A DNA stretch of 64,000 nucleotides from Prunus persica (GCF_000346465.2 NC_034009.1:27610561-27674560), one strand, 5' to 3'; numbered from the stretch's first letter, positions 22,257-33,863 are shown. Made by a program: numbers and translations. The notes: generated by a model from the letters alone, not told the origin.

Positions 22257-25200
22257 ATGGTTTCTCAACAACAAACTAAGGATTCTGGCTCCAAGAAGCT
22301 TGGAATGGTAGCTCCTCAAGATAAGTCTTCGAAGGAGATGAAGTCTTCGAAGAAGATGAAGTTTGCTTCATCATCTGCTGAGACAGAACAAACCAGCCAG
22401 ACAACAATCTCAGATGATTCAAAGACTGGTCGAGGTATGAGCACAATGCCTCGTGTTGTGAAGAGAAAGCTTCAGAAACTGAGGCCAATTGTTGAGTACA
22501 ATAAAAGGGGGAAAGGTGTTGGCCAAGCACATATTGAGATGCAGTCGTATATTGGTGTGTTGGCACGCTCCAGGATCCCACTTGTGGACAAGAAATGGTC
22601 CCAAATCCCCAAGGATATAAAGGAGCAGATTTGGGAAGCAGTTGACATGGCTTTTGTCGTAGGCCAAGGGGGCAAGACCTCTGTTTTAGCTTCTGCTTCC
22701 AAGAAATGGAAGGATTTCAAGTCTACACTAACGAGGCATTATATCCTTCCATACACCAATGACAGGGAGAAATTAAGCCAACCCCCTGAAACATATAAAT
22801 TCATAGAGAAAGCACAATGGGATGCCTTTGTAGCTTCAAGGCTATCCAAAGATTTTGAGTCTGTGCATTCTCAACATGCACAGATTAGGGAGAAACTCGA
22901 GTACAATCATCGATTGTCTCGAAAAGGATATGCTGGATTGGAGGATCAATTGGAGGAAACCATGCCTGGGGTAGAAATTGATCGATCTACCTTATGGAAG
23001 AGAGCTAGACAGGACAAACATGGTAACATCCCTGATCCAAAGGTGGCAGAGAAAGCAAAATTAATTGTAAGCCTACTATCACTCTGTTTTAAATTTTTAT
23101 TAAACTGTGAATTATTCTTATTACGTCGTATGTTATATTTTTCGTCGTGTGAATGATATTACCACGTCGAAAAGTTTTTAAAAACGTCGTTAAAGGTCTA
23201 AATAGGAATCACTACTATGTTTTCTGTAATTACAGCATAAGACGTCGGTGGTTCATTTTCGCGTCGTGTGAATGATATTACCACGTCGAAAATTTTTTAA
23301 AAACGTCGTTAACGGTCTAAATAGGAATCACTACTCTGTTATCTTTAATTATAGCATAAGACGTCGGTTGTTTATTCATTTCGTCGTTTTAAATAAATAA
23401 CCACGTCGGTATAACTACCGTCGTGATAAGTTATAATAACGTCGGTTTATACGTTATTGCGTCGTGTGAAATTATATAATACGTCGTTTGTACATAAATA
23501 ACCGTCGTGTGTTTTTTTGTTTATCTTTTTTTAGGATGAATTGCAGAAACAAGTCTCGGAAGGCAAAGTCAGAGTAGATGGCAGCAATGATGTGCTGACC
23601 ATGGCTTTGGGCCCCGAGCATCCAGGCAGACTGAGGGGAGTTGGTGCTGGTGTTTCCCCAAGGCAATATTTCAATTTGCCCAAACCACAGAGGGTGAGCT
23701 TTGACGACCGTTTGAAGGACAGTTTAAGAGTTCTCCTTCAAGAAGAGACTAAAAAGATGGAGGCTAAGGCAAGGGAAGAGGCCTTAAGGATGGAGGCTAG
23801 GACAAAACAATTGGTAGAGGCTGAGAGGGAGCATTTCCTGAGTCAGCTTTCCCAATTAATTCCCAATTTTGATCCAAGCATGCTTAAACCAAGAATTAGC
23901 CAAAGCCCCAAAAATCCAATGTCTGACAAAGCTAGCTGCTCTGGAGGTGATGTGAGATCCCTACATTTGGAGGATGATACTGCCAAAATGGGGAAACATC
24001 AGCCAGATGAAGAGAAGGAAGAAGAAAAAAGAGATGAAGAGAAGGAAGAAGAAAAGGAGAAAGAAGATGAAGAAAAGCATGACGACAAGGTATGTTCACA
24101 TAACTTTGCCTTTTTTATTTGTTTTTCAAAATTTCAGACGTCGATATTTTTATTTAATCCGTCGTTTGTTTAAAACTTAGACGGCGGAATTTTTTTAAGA
24201 CGTAATAAAATATTTAAACGACGGTTTTTGCACCGTCGTTTAAATGGTTTCAGACGACGCTTTATTCATAAAACCGTCGTCTTTATTGAATTACCACGAC
24301 AGTTTTTTCACCGTCGTTTAAATACTTTTAAGACGACGTTTTATTACTTAAACCGTCGTCTTTATTGAATTACCACGTCATTTTTTTTATTTCTTTAAAC
24401 AGGTTATTGAAGTTGGTGCTTATTCAAATATGGAGGCGCCATCTTCTTTAAAAACCCTTTGTCGTTTTGTGGAAACGACACTCCTGCCTGAGGATAAGAC
24501 ACTCCAATTTACAATTGATAAGGAGGTGTTTGGTGGTGAGCGCGATACCTTCCTCCTGCCTGAAGATATTACACAATTTGCAGGCATGGAAGAAATTGGA
24601 GCTACTGTATTGGCTGTATATATGAGGTTTGTACTTCTAAAATAATACCTCGTTGGTTTATATATTGCGTCGTCTTAACTAACTAACCACGTCGTGTTAA
24701 CTAACTACCGTCGTGATAAATATATTATAACGTCCTCATCTATTTCAGTACGTCGTGTGAAATATTATAATACGTCGTTTTTTTATACATAACCGTCGTG
24801 TTTGTTTGTGCTGACTTGTTTATATTATTTTATGTATTTAGGTACTTACACGATGTTTTGAAACAAGCCAATATGTGCAGCATGGTTGGCTTTATCGACC
24901 CTGCTACAGTTAGTGCCAACTCTGGCACAATAACTGAAAGATCACGACTGGTAGCAGCTCGACTTCAGAAGACAGACGGTGAACAGCTTTTCATGATGCC
25001 TTACAATCCAGGGTTAGTCGCCTTAGGATTTTGTTTTTATGATTTTCAATAAATGACAGCTTATAAACTAACCACGTCGGTGTTTTATTTTATTTAGTCG
25101 TTTGAAACTACTAACCACGTCGGTATTTATTTGTCGTCGTGATAAATATATAATGTCGTCGTTATCTACTTTATTTCGTCGTGTGAAATACTATAATACG

Positions 25201-25801
25201 TCGTTTTTGTAAATAACCGTCGTTTTTATATTAATTTTGTGCAGCCGTCATTGGATCCTGCTGATTGTAAGAGCAAAGAAGGAGACCGTCTATTTTCTGG
25301 ATCCTCTGCCAGGTCATCGTGTGGTCGACGAAGAGGCGAAAAACATCGTGAACAGTGCTTTAAAAATATATAATACCCACATAGGCCGAGCAGGACGTAA
25401 AAATGTAATTTGGAAAACTCTCTCAGGCACACCAAAGCAACCCAGCAATGTCGAATGCGGGTATTATGTGATGCGCTTCATGAGGGACATCATCATGGAT
25501 CCTTCCTTGGGGTTTGAGAATAAGGTAAGAAGAAATTACCTTCATACATTTCACGTCGTTTTTTGTATTATCAACGACGGTCATGTAAAATTAACGTCGT
25601 TGAATGGATATACTACGTCGGTTATGAAAAATATCGTCGTCTGTGATTGAATTTCTTTTTATTTATAAACCCTAATAGTCATTGTTTATGCAGTATGCCA
25701 AGGGAAACCAGGAAGCTTCATACCCCCAAGAAGCCATTGATGAAGTCCGGAATGAATGGGCAGAGTTTGTTTTCCAAATTATTAAACAGGGCAATTATTG
25801 A
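22257..25801 (+). CDS. CACTA TNPA-like protein fused to a C48 (Ulp1/SENP) cysteine protease domain
   Basis: Six exons (22257-23066, 23535-24089, 24403-24626, 24842-25012, 25245-25524, 25694-25801) join in frame to 715 aa with no stop. Order: a basic, Ser/Lys-rich start; a plant Transposase_24-like (PF03004) region at about residues 95-235 (KKWSQIPKDIKEQIW, KWKDFKSTLTRHY); a helical region with METK/EAR repeats; an acidic EEKEEEK tract to residue 455. The C-terminal third is a Ulp1-type peptidase with the expected triad plus oxyanion Gln: His589 (RHWILLIV), Asp606 (YFLDPL), Gln652 and Cys658 (NVECGYYVMRF). Family knowledge: Ulp1 domains process or remove SUMO; TNPA proteins bind subterminal repeats and regulate the element. 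The active site looks complete. All five introns are rich in the CGTCG motif. Confidence 0.9.
23143..23380 (+). repeat. 119-bp tandem duplication in intron 1 of the TNPA-Ulp1 gene
   Basis: CGTCGTGTGAATGATATT begins at 23143 and again at 23262. The two 119-bp units differ at a handful of sites. Each carries several CGTCG words, so motif number in the intron grew by local duplication. Confidence 0.8.
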
Positions 25802-26253
25802 ACACTTGATATTTATGTATAATGTACAAATTTTCTCTATAATATGTAATGTAAAAATTTGTTGAGGTTTTCTTAAATTAAAAAAAAAACAAACATACAA
25901 ATTGCTTAACCGACGTGTAATACTTTTCCAACGACCTAATAAAGTCACAAACCGTCGTATTTTGTTGTTTCGTGTTTTAAACAATTACGACGTAAAAATA
26001 TAGTTAGACGACGTTCTTTGAACAATTGAGTCGTTTATGGTTTACAACATCTTCAATTTCTTAAGGGTTCAGGGTATCATCGACGACGTTTATGTAACGA
26101 CAGCGGTTAAGTCGTTGATATATATATTTTACGTCGTATAGTTAAATAGCCGCCATGGTTTCTCATTTTAACGACGTCATTTTAACGACTTAGTAGTCTA
26201 TTACAATTTACAACGTCTACAATTTATTAACACCGACGTGGTTTGTTGTTGTG
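25802..26253. repeat. Motif-rich spacer after the TNPA-Ulp1 gene
   Basis: 3' UTR of the TNPA gene, then AT-rich DNA with many CGTCGT/ACGACG words (CCGTCGTAT, AACGACGTC, CACCGACGTGG). No coding sequence. Confidence 0.6.
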
Positions 26254-28025
26254 GTAAGAATATTTTATTATTTTTATATCAAAATATTCAAAATAAATTT
26301 AAAATAAATCAGAAAATTGAAAAGTCAACTCCTATGAAGTCATTGATATATTTTCTTCCACATAAACCTTGAAAAAATTCATTTTGAATAACAAAAATTT
26401 AAAATGACCATCCAAAACAAAATTGTTTTGATGAGTCATAAAATCACTTCTAGTTTTATGGTTTAGGGTTTAGAGTCTAGGGTTTAGAGATTAGGGTTGT
26501 TATTTATTGGGGTTTATTTTTAAAGTATAATTTTTGGGTAGTCTAGGGTATATGTTAGGCTTTAAAACCATAAAACCTTTTATAAACTTAATTTTTTAAA
26601 TTGTATAATTTAATTTTATGGGTTTAGGGTATTAATTTTTAACGACGGTGGTTGGGTCGTGGAATACATATTTTACGTCGTACAGTAAAACATACGACAT
26701 GGTTTACGCTTTAAACGACGTCATTTTAATATGTAAGTCGGTTTATATAATTTACAACGTTTTTAATTTCTTAACACCGACGTGGTTTCTCATTTTAACG
26801 ACGTCATTTTAACGACTTAGTAGTCTATTACTATTTACTACGTCGACGTGGTTTGTTGTATGGTAAGAATATTTTATTATTTTTATATCAAAATATTCAA
26901 AATAAATATAAAATAAATCAGAAAATTGAAAAGTCAACTCCTATGAAGTCATTGATATATTTTCTTCCACATAAACCTTGAAAAAATTCATTTTGAATAA
27001 CAAAAATTTAAAATGACCATCCAAAACAAAATTGTTTTGATGAGTCATAAAATCACTTCTAGTTTTATGGTTTAGGGTTTAGAGTCTAGGGTTTAGAGAT
27101 TAGGGTTGTTATTTATTGGGGTTTATTTTTAAAGTATAATTTTTGGGTAGTCTAGGGTATATGTTAGGCTTTAAAACCATAAAACCTTTTATAAACTTAA
27201 TTTTTTAAATTGTATAATTTAATTTTATGGGTTTAGGGTATTAATTTTTAACGACGGTGGTTGGGTCGTGGAATACATATTTTACGTCGTACAGTAAAAC
27301 ATACGACATGGTTTACGCTTTAAACGACGTCATTTTAATATGTAAGTCGGTTTATATAATTTACAACGTTTTTAATTTCTTAACACCGACGTGGTTTCTC
27401 ATTTTAACGACGTCATTTTAACGACTTAGTAGTCTATTACAATTTACAACGTCTACAATTTATTTAACACCGACGTGGTTTGTTGTATGGTAAGAATATT
27501 TTATTATTTTTATATCAAAATATTCAAAATAAATATAAAATAAATCAGAAAATTGAAAAGTCAACTCCTATGAAGTCATTGATATATTTTCTTCCACATA
27601 AACCTTGAAAAAATTCATTTTGAATAACAAAAATTTAAAATGACCATCCAAAACAAAATTGTTTTGATGAGTCATAAAATCACTTCTAGTTTAATGGTTT
27701 AGGGTTTAGAGTCTAGGGTTTAGAGATTAGTGTTGTTATTTATTGGGGTTTATTTTTAAAGTATAATTTTTGGGTAGTCTATGTTATATGTTAGGCTTTA
27801 AAACCATAAAACCTTTTATAAACTTAATTTTTTAAATTGTATAATTTAATTTTATGGGTTTAGTGTATTAATTTTTAACGACGGTGGTTGGGTCGTGGAA
27901 TACATATTTTACGTCGTACAGTAAAACATACGACATGGTTTACGCTTTAAACGACGTTATTTTAATATGTAAGTCGGTTTATATAATTTACAACGTCTTT
28001 AATTTCTTAACACCGACGTGGTTTT
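26254..28025 (+). repeat. Three-unit tandem array, period about 609-627 bp, with telomere-like motifs
   Basis: Units begin GTAAGAATATTTTATTA at 26254, 26863 and 27490 and are nearly identical for most of their length. Each has an AT-rich half with degenerate plant telomere words (GGTTTAGGGTTTAGAG, TCTAGGGTTTAGAG) and a half carrying the CGTCG motif (ACGACGGTGG, ACGTCGTAC, CACCGACGTGG). No coding capacity. The third unit ends near 28025 with added motif DNA. Confidence 0.9.
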
Positions 28026-29190
28026 TCAGTCGTCGTTATATAAAAAATTCAAAATAAATTTAAAATTAATCCGAAAAATGAACGGCCTTACGTTCTTAAT
28101 CCGAAAAATGAAGTTTCCGTCGTGGAATATTAAATTTACGTCGGTACTTGTAGAATTTCGCCTTGGTTTTTCTTTCGACGTTTTATAACGCGCGCGCTCT
28201 AAAAATTTTCGCGCGACCTAAATTTTTTTAGATTTGGCTCTTAGTCTTATACTTTGATCCCTGAAACCTAAAATTTCAGATTTCACGCGACATAACATTT
28301 CGCTCTCTCACTTCTGCTCTAATTAAAAGTTGCACTCTCCAGGCTCGTCGAATCTGTGAGCTCGTCCAACCTGTAAGTACAAACCCTATCTTCCCCTTGT
28401 AAATTCATTGAATGATATTAGGTTGTTTTGTTAAAGGGTTTTAGGTATATGCTTTGCGATCTGTTAATAATGTGCTTATAGGTATGGGTTCATGGATTTT
28501 CTGTTTAATGGGTTCATGACAAGATCAAATAAAGGTGTACTTTTGCTGGAAATCAACACAAAAAGACACATCACCAACTTCCAAATGATTTCCAGCAAAA
28601 GGACACCTTTATTTGATCTTGTCATTTTCCGCTCTGGAGAAGGTGCAAAGTGCACCAATGCTTATAGGTATGGGTTCATGGATTTTCTGTTTAATGGGTT
28701 CATGGATTACATTATCTGTTATGTTGAATTGGGAATGGATTTAATTTTGTCGTATCTTTTAATCACCCTATGTTATGTTGAATTGGGAATGGATTTATTG
28801 TTTTCATGCTTGGTTTCATGTATATGTTGGTTTCTTGCTTGGTTTCATATATATGTTGTGTTCTTAATGGGTTTTGTGTTCTTGAAAATAAACTGAGACA
28901 CGACGAATTTTAAGGCATACGACGACGATTACACGACGGTGTTTTTAAACTACCGTCGTTGTATTACTTATACACGACGGTTTTTTCATAAACCGTCGTT
29001 TGTATTACGTATAATAGACGACGTCTGTTGAAAATCCGTCGTCTATATATGCCAAATACGTCTGTTTTTGATTAAAACCCGTCGTCTCTGTTGTTTATTA
29101 CTTGCGATTAGATCATTGTATAATCTGCTATAGTGATGGTCATTGCCTGTATTTTCACTTTATTATAGATAATAGGTTATAGTGTCGGAG
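28026..29190 (+). promoter_or_regulatory. Probable TNPD promoter, leader exon and leader intron
   Basis: After the tandem array comes a less repetitive stretch with a C/T-rich leader (about 28300-28372) ending in a consensus donor (CCAACCT/GTAAGTAC). An acceptor TATTATAG lies near 29169, just before the TNPD ATG. This looks like a 5' UTR exon plus a leader intron. The intron contains the fold-back insertion (28516-28625) and a block of motif words at 28900-29080. Inferred from splice signals only. Confidence 0.45.
28473..28704. repeat. Near-perfect 40-bp fold-back framed by 46-bp direct repeats
   Basis: Arms 28516-28555 and 28586-28625 are reverse complements at 39 of 40 positions, with a 30-nt loop. 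The block sits between two identical 46-bp direct repeats (28473-28518 and 28659-28704, starting TGCTTATAGGTATGGG). A second small palindrome (GGTGCAAAGTGCACC) lies at 28642-28656. A transcript through this leader intron would form a miRNA-precursor-like hairpin. Confidence 0.85.
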
Positions 29191-32100
29191 ATGGATAAGT
29201 CATGGATGCACTCGGATAGAAGATCGAAGGCATATGAGTTTGGGGTGGAAGCATTTTTGAACTTTGCTGTAGAAAATCTTCTAACTACAACACATATCCG
29301 TTGTCCATGTGTTAAATGTGTTAATTTGAAGTTGTTTGGGGTTGGAATTATAAGGGATCACTTATACTTTAATGGAATTGACCAAAGCTATAAGAATTGG
29401 ACATTTCACGGAGAACCTTGGGAAGCAACTACTAATGCTAGCAGAAATGTTGAAGAAGATGATGGCCATAGTAGGTACAGTTTTGTGTCTGAAGAAATTG
29501 ATATGGATGATAATGATTTTGGTGATTTTGGTTCGGATCCGTATGAGTTTGCCAATGTGATTGGGGATGGAGATCAACCAGTGTACCCTGGTTGTAGAAA
29601 GTACACGAAGTTATCGGCATTAGTGAAGTTGTATAATTTGAAGGCAAAACATGGGATGAGTGATGTCTGTTTTACAGAATTATTGATACTTCAAGGCGAT
29701 TTGCTTCCAGAAGGAAATACAATACCAACCTCCATGTATGAGGCTAAAAAGACTTTGTGTGCATTGGGGCTGAGTTATGAGAAAATGCACGCATGCCCCA
29801 ATGATTGCATCTTGTATAGGAAGGAGTATGAGGATTCAACTAATTGTCCTACTTGTGGTATCTCAAGCCAGCGAAGGTGGTGTGGTATTTTCCCCCAATT
29901 CCAAGGTTTAAAAGGATGTTTCAATCACATGAGACAGCTAAGAGTTTGACTTGGTGGCATGTTGCTAGAAAATCAATTGACGGTCAGATGTCTCATCCGG
30001 CGGATTCCCCGTCTTGGAAACTTCTTGATGATAAATGGCCTGAGTTTGGTAATGAGCCGAGAAACTTGAGATTGGCTCTTTCATCTGATGGATTCAATCC
30101 CCACAGTTCTCTAAGTAGCAGATATAGTTGTTGGCCGGTTATCTTAGTTACATATAATCTCCCTCCATGGCTGTGCATGAAACGAAAGTTCATGATGTTA
30201 ACCTTATTGATTTCCGGTCCTAAACAACCCGGAAATGATATAGACGTCTACTTGGAGCCTTTGATTGATGATTTAAAATCCTTGTGGGTTGGGATTAGAG
30301 GAGTGTATGATGCACATAATGGAGAATACTTTACACTCAGAGCTGCATTAATGTGGACAATTAATGATTTCCCCGCCTATGGAAACTTATCTGGTTGTGT
30401 TGTTAAAGGATATAAAGCTTGTCCAATATGCGGCGATGATACACCTAGTCACAGGTTGAAAAATGGCCACAAAATTTGTTACATTGGGCATAGAAAATGG
30501 TTACCAATCAATCATCCATATAGGAGGCAACGTGCAGCTTTTAATGGGAAACCTGAATATGGCATACCTCCAGAGCCATTAACCGGAGAAGAAGTGCTGC
30601 ATATGGTTGAAAATGGTGACAGAGTTTGTTGGAAGAAGAAATCAATATTCTTTGATCTCGAGTATTGGAAATACCTTCCTGTGAGGCATGCCCTAGATGT
30701 TATGCACATTGAGAAGAATGTTTGCGATAGTATCATTGGTACATTGCTGGAGATCCCTGGAAAAAATAAAGATGGGATTGCTGCTCGATTAGATTTATTG
30801 AACATGGGGGTCAAAACTGATTTGCAACCCGAGTATGGAGAAAGACGTACTCGTTTGCCTCCTGGGCCTTGGAATTTGTCAAGAGCAGAGAAGAGAGAGG
30901 TTTGCAATTCTTTCTATGGTATGAAGGTCCCTGAAGGTTATTCTTCAAATATTAAAAATCTTGTATCTGTACAAGATTCAAGACTTCTTGGCCTTAAATC
31001 ACATGATTGTCATACCTTAATGCAACAATTGCTCCCTGTGGCAATTCGTTCTGTTTTGGAGAAGCCTGCAAGGTATGCAATAACTCGTTTGTGCTTCTTC
31101 TTCAATGCTATATGTGCAAAGACTGTTGATGTTTCCAAGCTAGATAAGTTGGAAGAAGATGTAGTAGTTACTCTGTGTTTGCTTGAGAAGTACTTTCCCC
31201 CTTCATTCTTTGATATCATGGTTCATCTAGTAGTACATCTTGTCAGAGAAGTTCGTCTATGTGGGCCAGTATATTTTAGGTGGATGTATCCGTTTGAAAG
31301 ATATATGAAAGTGCTGAAGGGGTATGTTCAGAATCGTACTCGTCCCGAAGGTTGCATTGCTGAGCGGTATATAGCTGAAGAAGCGGTAGAGTTTTGTACT
31401 CAGCATTTATCTGATGTTAGTACAGTTGGAGTGCCTTCAAGCCAAAAGATGGGAGTTTCAAAGCCATTATCAGGTTGCACAGTGAGCGTAGTTGATCAGG
31501 ACCTGTTGAATCAAGCACATCTATATGTCTTGGAGAATACGGAGGAAGTCCTACCTTATATCGAGTACGTATGAGTTTTATTCTTTAAGTTTCCATTTAA
31601 AATTATTTCTTATGTTTATCTTATATATTTGGGACCGTAATGCTTGAATTTTTCGTGTCATGTAGGCAACATATGATCCACATCAAGACTGCTTATCCAA
31701 AATTTAGAAAGAGAACAAAGTGGCTGCAGGATAAGCACAATAGCACTTTCATTCAATGGCTACGCTTCAAGGTATATGTTGTTGAATAACGTATTTCTCT
31801 TTTAATTTTCTTCTTATTTATATGTTAGGATGAATTAAGATATGATTAATTTGCAGGTTCAAAGTGAAGTTGAGGAAGACAATCATGGCGTATCAGAAAA
31901 TTTAAGGTGGCTAGCAGCTGGTCCAAACATGTCAGTGCCATTATATAGGAGCTATCTTATTAAAGGTATTAAATTCAATATCAAGGCACAAGATGATGTG
32001 CGGACAACTCAAAATAGTGGAGTTTATTTACTTGCACATACCATGCAAGTTGCTAGTGCCAAGGATAAAAACCCAATTCTCTCAAATATGGGTTTCTATG

Positions 32101-32501
32101 GTGTCATTCAAGAAATTTGGGACCTTGACTACCAAAAGTTTACAATCCCAGTCTTTAGGTGTGATTGGATAGATAGTTCTGGTCTTGTAGTCGACGAACT
32201 TGGATTTACCCTTGTAGATTTGAGTAAAATTGGACATAGGAATGACCAATTTGTTTTGGCTTCTCAAGTCAAACAAATATTTTTTGTTGACGACCCGATG
32301 CATCGTGGTTGGTCGGTAGTGTTATCAATGCCTAGTAGAGAATATAATGATGTTATTGGTGATGAAGTATTAGGTGATGTGATAATTGAGTGTGAGCCAT
32401 TTACTAGAGGGATGCCAAATGTTGACACATTTGATGAACTGGTAGGTGAGTTAGGCGGTCAAAATATTCGAGATGGGTGTGAAGATATATGGATTGAATG
32501 A
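29191..32501 (+). pseudogene. CACTA TNPD-type transposase (Transposase_21), broken by one frameshift
   Basis: Three exons (29191-31564, 31666-31771, 31857-32501) encode the catalytic CACTA protein. The N-terminus matches the transposase-associated domain (KSWMHSDRRSKAYEFGVEAF, with CPCVKC). Next is Transposase_21 (KHGMSD, ACPNDCILYRKEYE, CPTCGIS; then VVWYFPPIPRFKRMF, WWHVARKS, WPVILVTYNLPPWLCMK). DUF4218 follows (HALDVMHIEKNVCDS, FYGMKVPEGYSS, RWMYPFERYMKVLKGYV) and DUF4216 ends the protein (ENLRWLAAGP, FRCDWIDSSG). At about 29861-29870 the frame changes from that of CPTCGIS to that of PAKVVWYFPP, and the usual linker between these blocks is nearly absent. A small deletion that is not a multiple of three is the simplest reading. 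No other break was found. The exon 1 ATG at 29191 follows an in-frame GTG at 29182. Confidence 0.9.
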
Positions 32502-33835
32502 TGCTTATGTAATTGGCAGTGTATGACATTAATTTTGTAATATATTGTAATGTGATTTCTTCACTTTCTACGTTCAAATAAAACACGACGTTATTGTGAA
32601 TCAGTTATTCAGCATATTTACCGACGTCTTAAAGCAACGTAACAATGAAGAACCACGACGCTATTGTGAAGCAATTATTCAGGATATCACGTCGGTGAAG
32701 GATAAAGAACCGCCATGTAATTCAAAATAACACGACTCCAATCCCATAATACCGACGTCTAAAAAACGAGATATGTAATCTGAACGTTAAAAAATACGAC
32801 GTCATCATACATTTTCCACGTCGCAAGTTCTTTTATAAACGAAGAGGAACGAAATTAATTCCGACGGAAATTCATTATAACCGCCGTCTAATAACAATTA
32901 AACGACGTTATTTGTAATACGGCTCCCATCATAATCTACGCCGTCTATATGTTCTGTAATACGGCTCTCATTTATTTGGAACCGACGTTGTTTAGACGTT
33001 CAACGTCGTCTATATTATTAAGTGCGTCGTGAGTAATGAATACATATAAATACAACGTCGACTATATAAATGTATACGTCGTAAATAATGACACTGACAA
33101 CTATTTCCACGTCATCTTTTTTAGATAAAATCGAAGTGGAAAATTTATTTCACGACGGTTTTTTGTAAATAAGAGACGTTGTAGAACTTTAGCAGACTAA
33201 ACACGTCTGTTTTTATTGTTTTCCGACGTTGTTGTATTTAACAACGTCTAATATTTATGGTCGTTGTTTGTTTCTGAAAATAGGACGTATAAATTTTTTA
33301 ATACGACTCTCATATATTTGTAACTGACGTTGTTTAGTTTTTCAACGTCTACTATAGAAACACATACGTCGTAAATAATGACACTGACAACTATTTCCAC
33401 GTCATCTTTTATCAAAAAATCGAAGTGGAAAATTAATTGTACGACGGTTGTGTTTATATGTGCGACGTAGTAGGTATCAATAACGTCGTCTTCTAATGTA
33501 TTTAAAGACGTCATATTTTTTATTGTCGTGAAAATTATATTTAACGTCGGCGTATTTTTATTGTCGTCGTTGTATGTCTATCTTGCGGCCTTGTTCTCTT
33601 AATATGTGTCATATTTTCCCTTTTTAACGACGGTCTTTTTAGAGAATTGGTCGTCTATTATCATCATCGATTGCTTTTTTTAGATCTTTTTGCAGTACAA
33701 AGACGTCGTTTTGTATTTTTTGATGACGTTGTATTGTTTAACAACGACGGTTATTTAGCGTCGTGGTTTATGAGGGAAAAGATGACGGTGGATTCCACGA
33801 CCATTGAAAAACCAAATACACGACGGTGATTTACC
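32502..33835. repeat. CACTA right subterminal region: dense CGTCG/CGACG motif
   Basis: TNPD 3' UTR, then about 1.2 kb with ACGACG, CGTCGT and ACCGACGT words every 15-40 bp in both orientations. An internal duplication (AATGACACTGACAACTATTT) occurs near 33086 and 33375. Mirrors the left subterminal region. No gene. Confidence 0.85.
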
Positions 33836-33863
33836 GTCGTCTTTTTGCTTTTTTGTAGTAGTG
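33836..33863 (-). repeat. CACTA right terminal inverted repeat
   Basis: Ends TTTTTTGTAGTAGTG, inverted relative to the left end, 25/28 identity. Followed by TSD ATT at 33864-33866. Confidence 0.93.

Larger units (their letters stand above)
19191..33863 (+). mobile_element. Complete CACTA (En/Spm, CMC) DNA transposon, 14,673 bp
   Basis: The left end reads CACTACTACAAAAAG and the right end ...CTTTTTTGTAGTAGTG. The first 28 bp of each end match at 25 positions when inverted. The 3-bp target duplication ATT is present on both sides (19188-19190 and 33864-33866). Inside, on the same strand, are a TNPA-like/Ulp1 fusion gene (22257-25801) and a TNPD transposase (29191-32501), the classic two-gene CACTA arrangement. 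Non-coding parts, introns included, are packed with ACGACGG / CCGTCGT / ACGTCG words. It also holds an RPN6 gene fragment, a three-unit tandem array and a hairpin insertion. Clean ends and target sites point to a fairly recent insertion, but TNPD is frameshifted, so autonomy is doubtful. Confidence 0.96.

Noticed and set aside
22276..22720. Minus-strand frames opposite the TNPA-Ulp1 first exon
   Set aside because: Shadows of the conserved plus-strand coding frame, which has family motifs and correct splice sites.
26460..26510. True interstitial telomere
   Set aside because: TTTAGGG-like words are few and degenerate and recur only as part of the 610-bp unit.
28492..28896. 134-aa open frame in the TNPD leader
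   Set aside because: It is produced by the fold-back and the 46-bp direct repeats (its ends are duplicates); no protein features.
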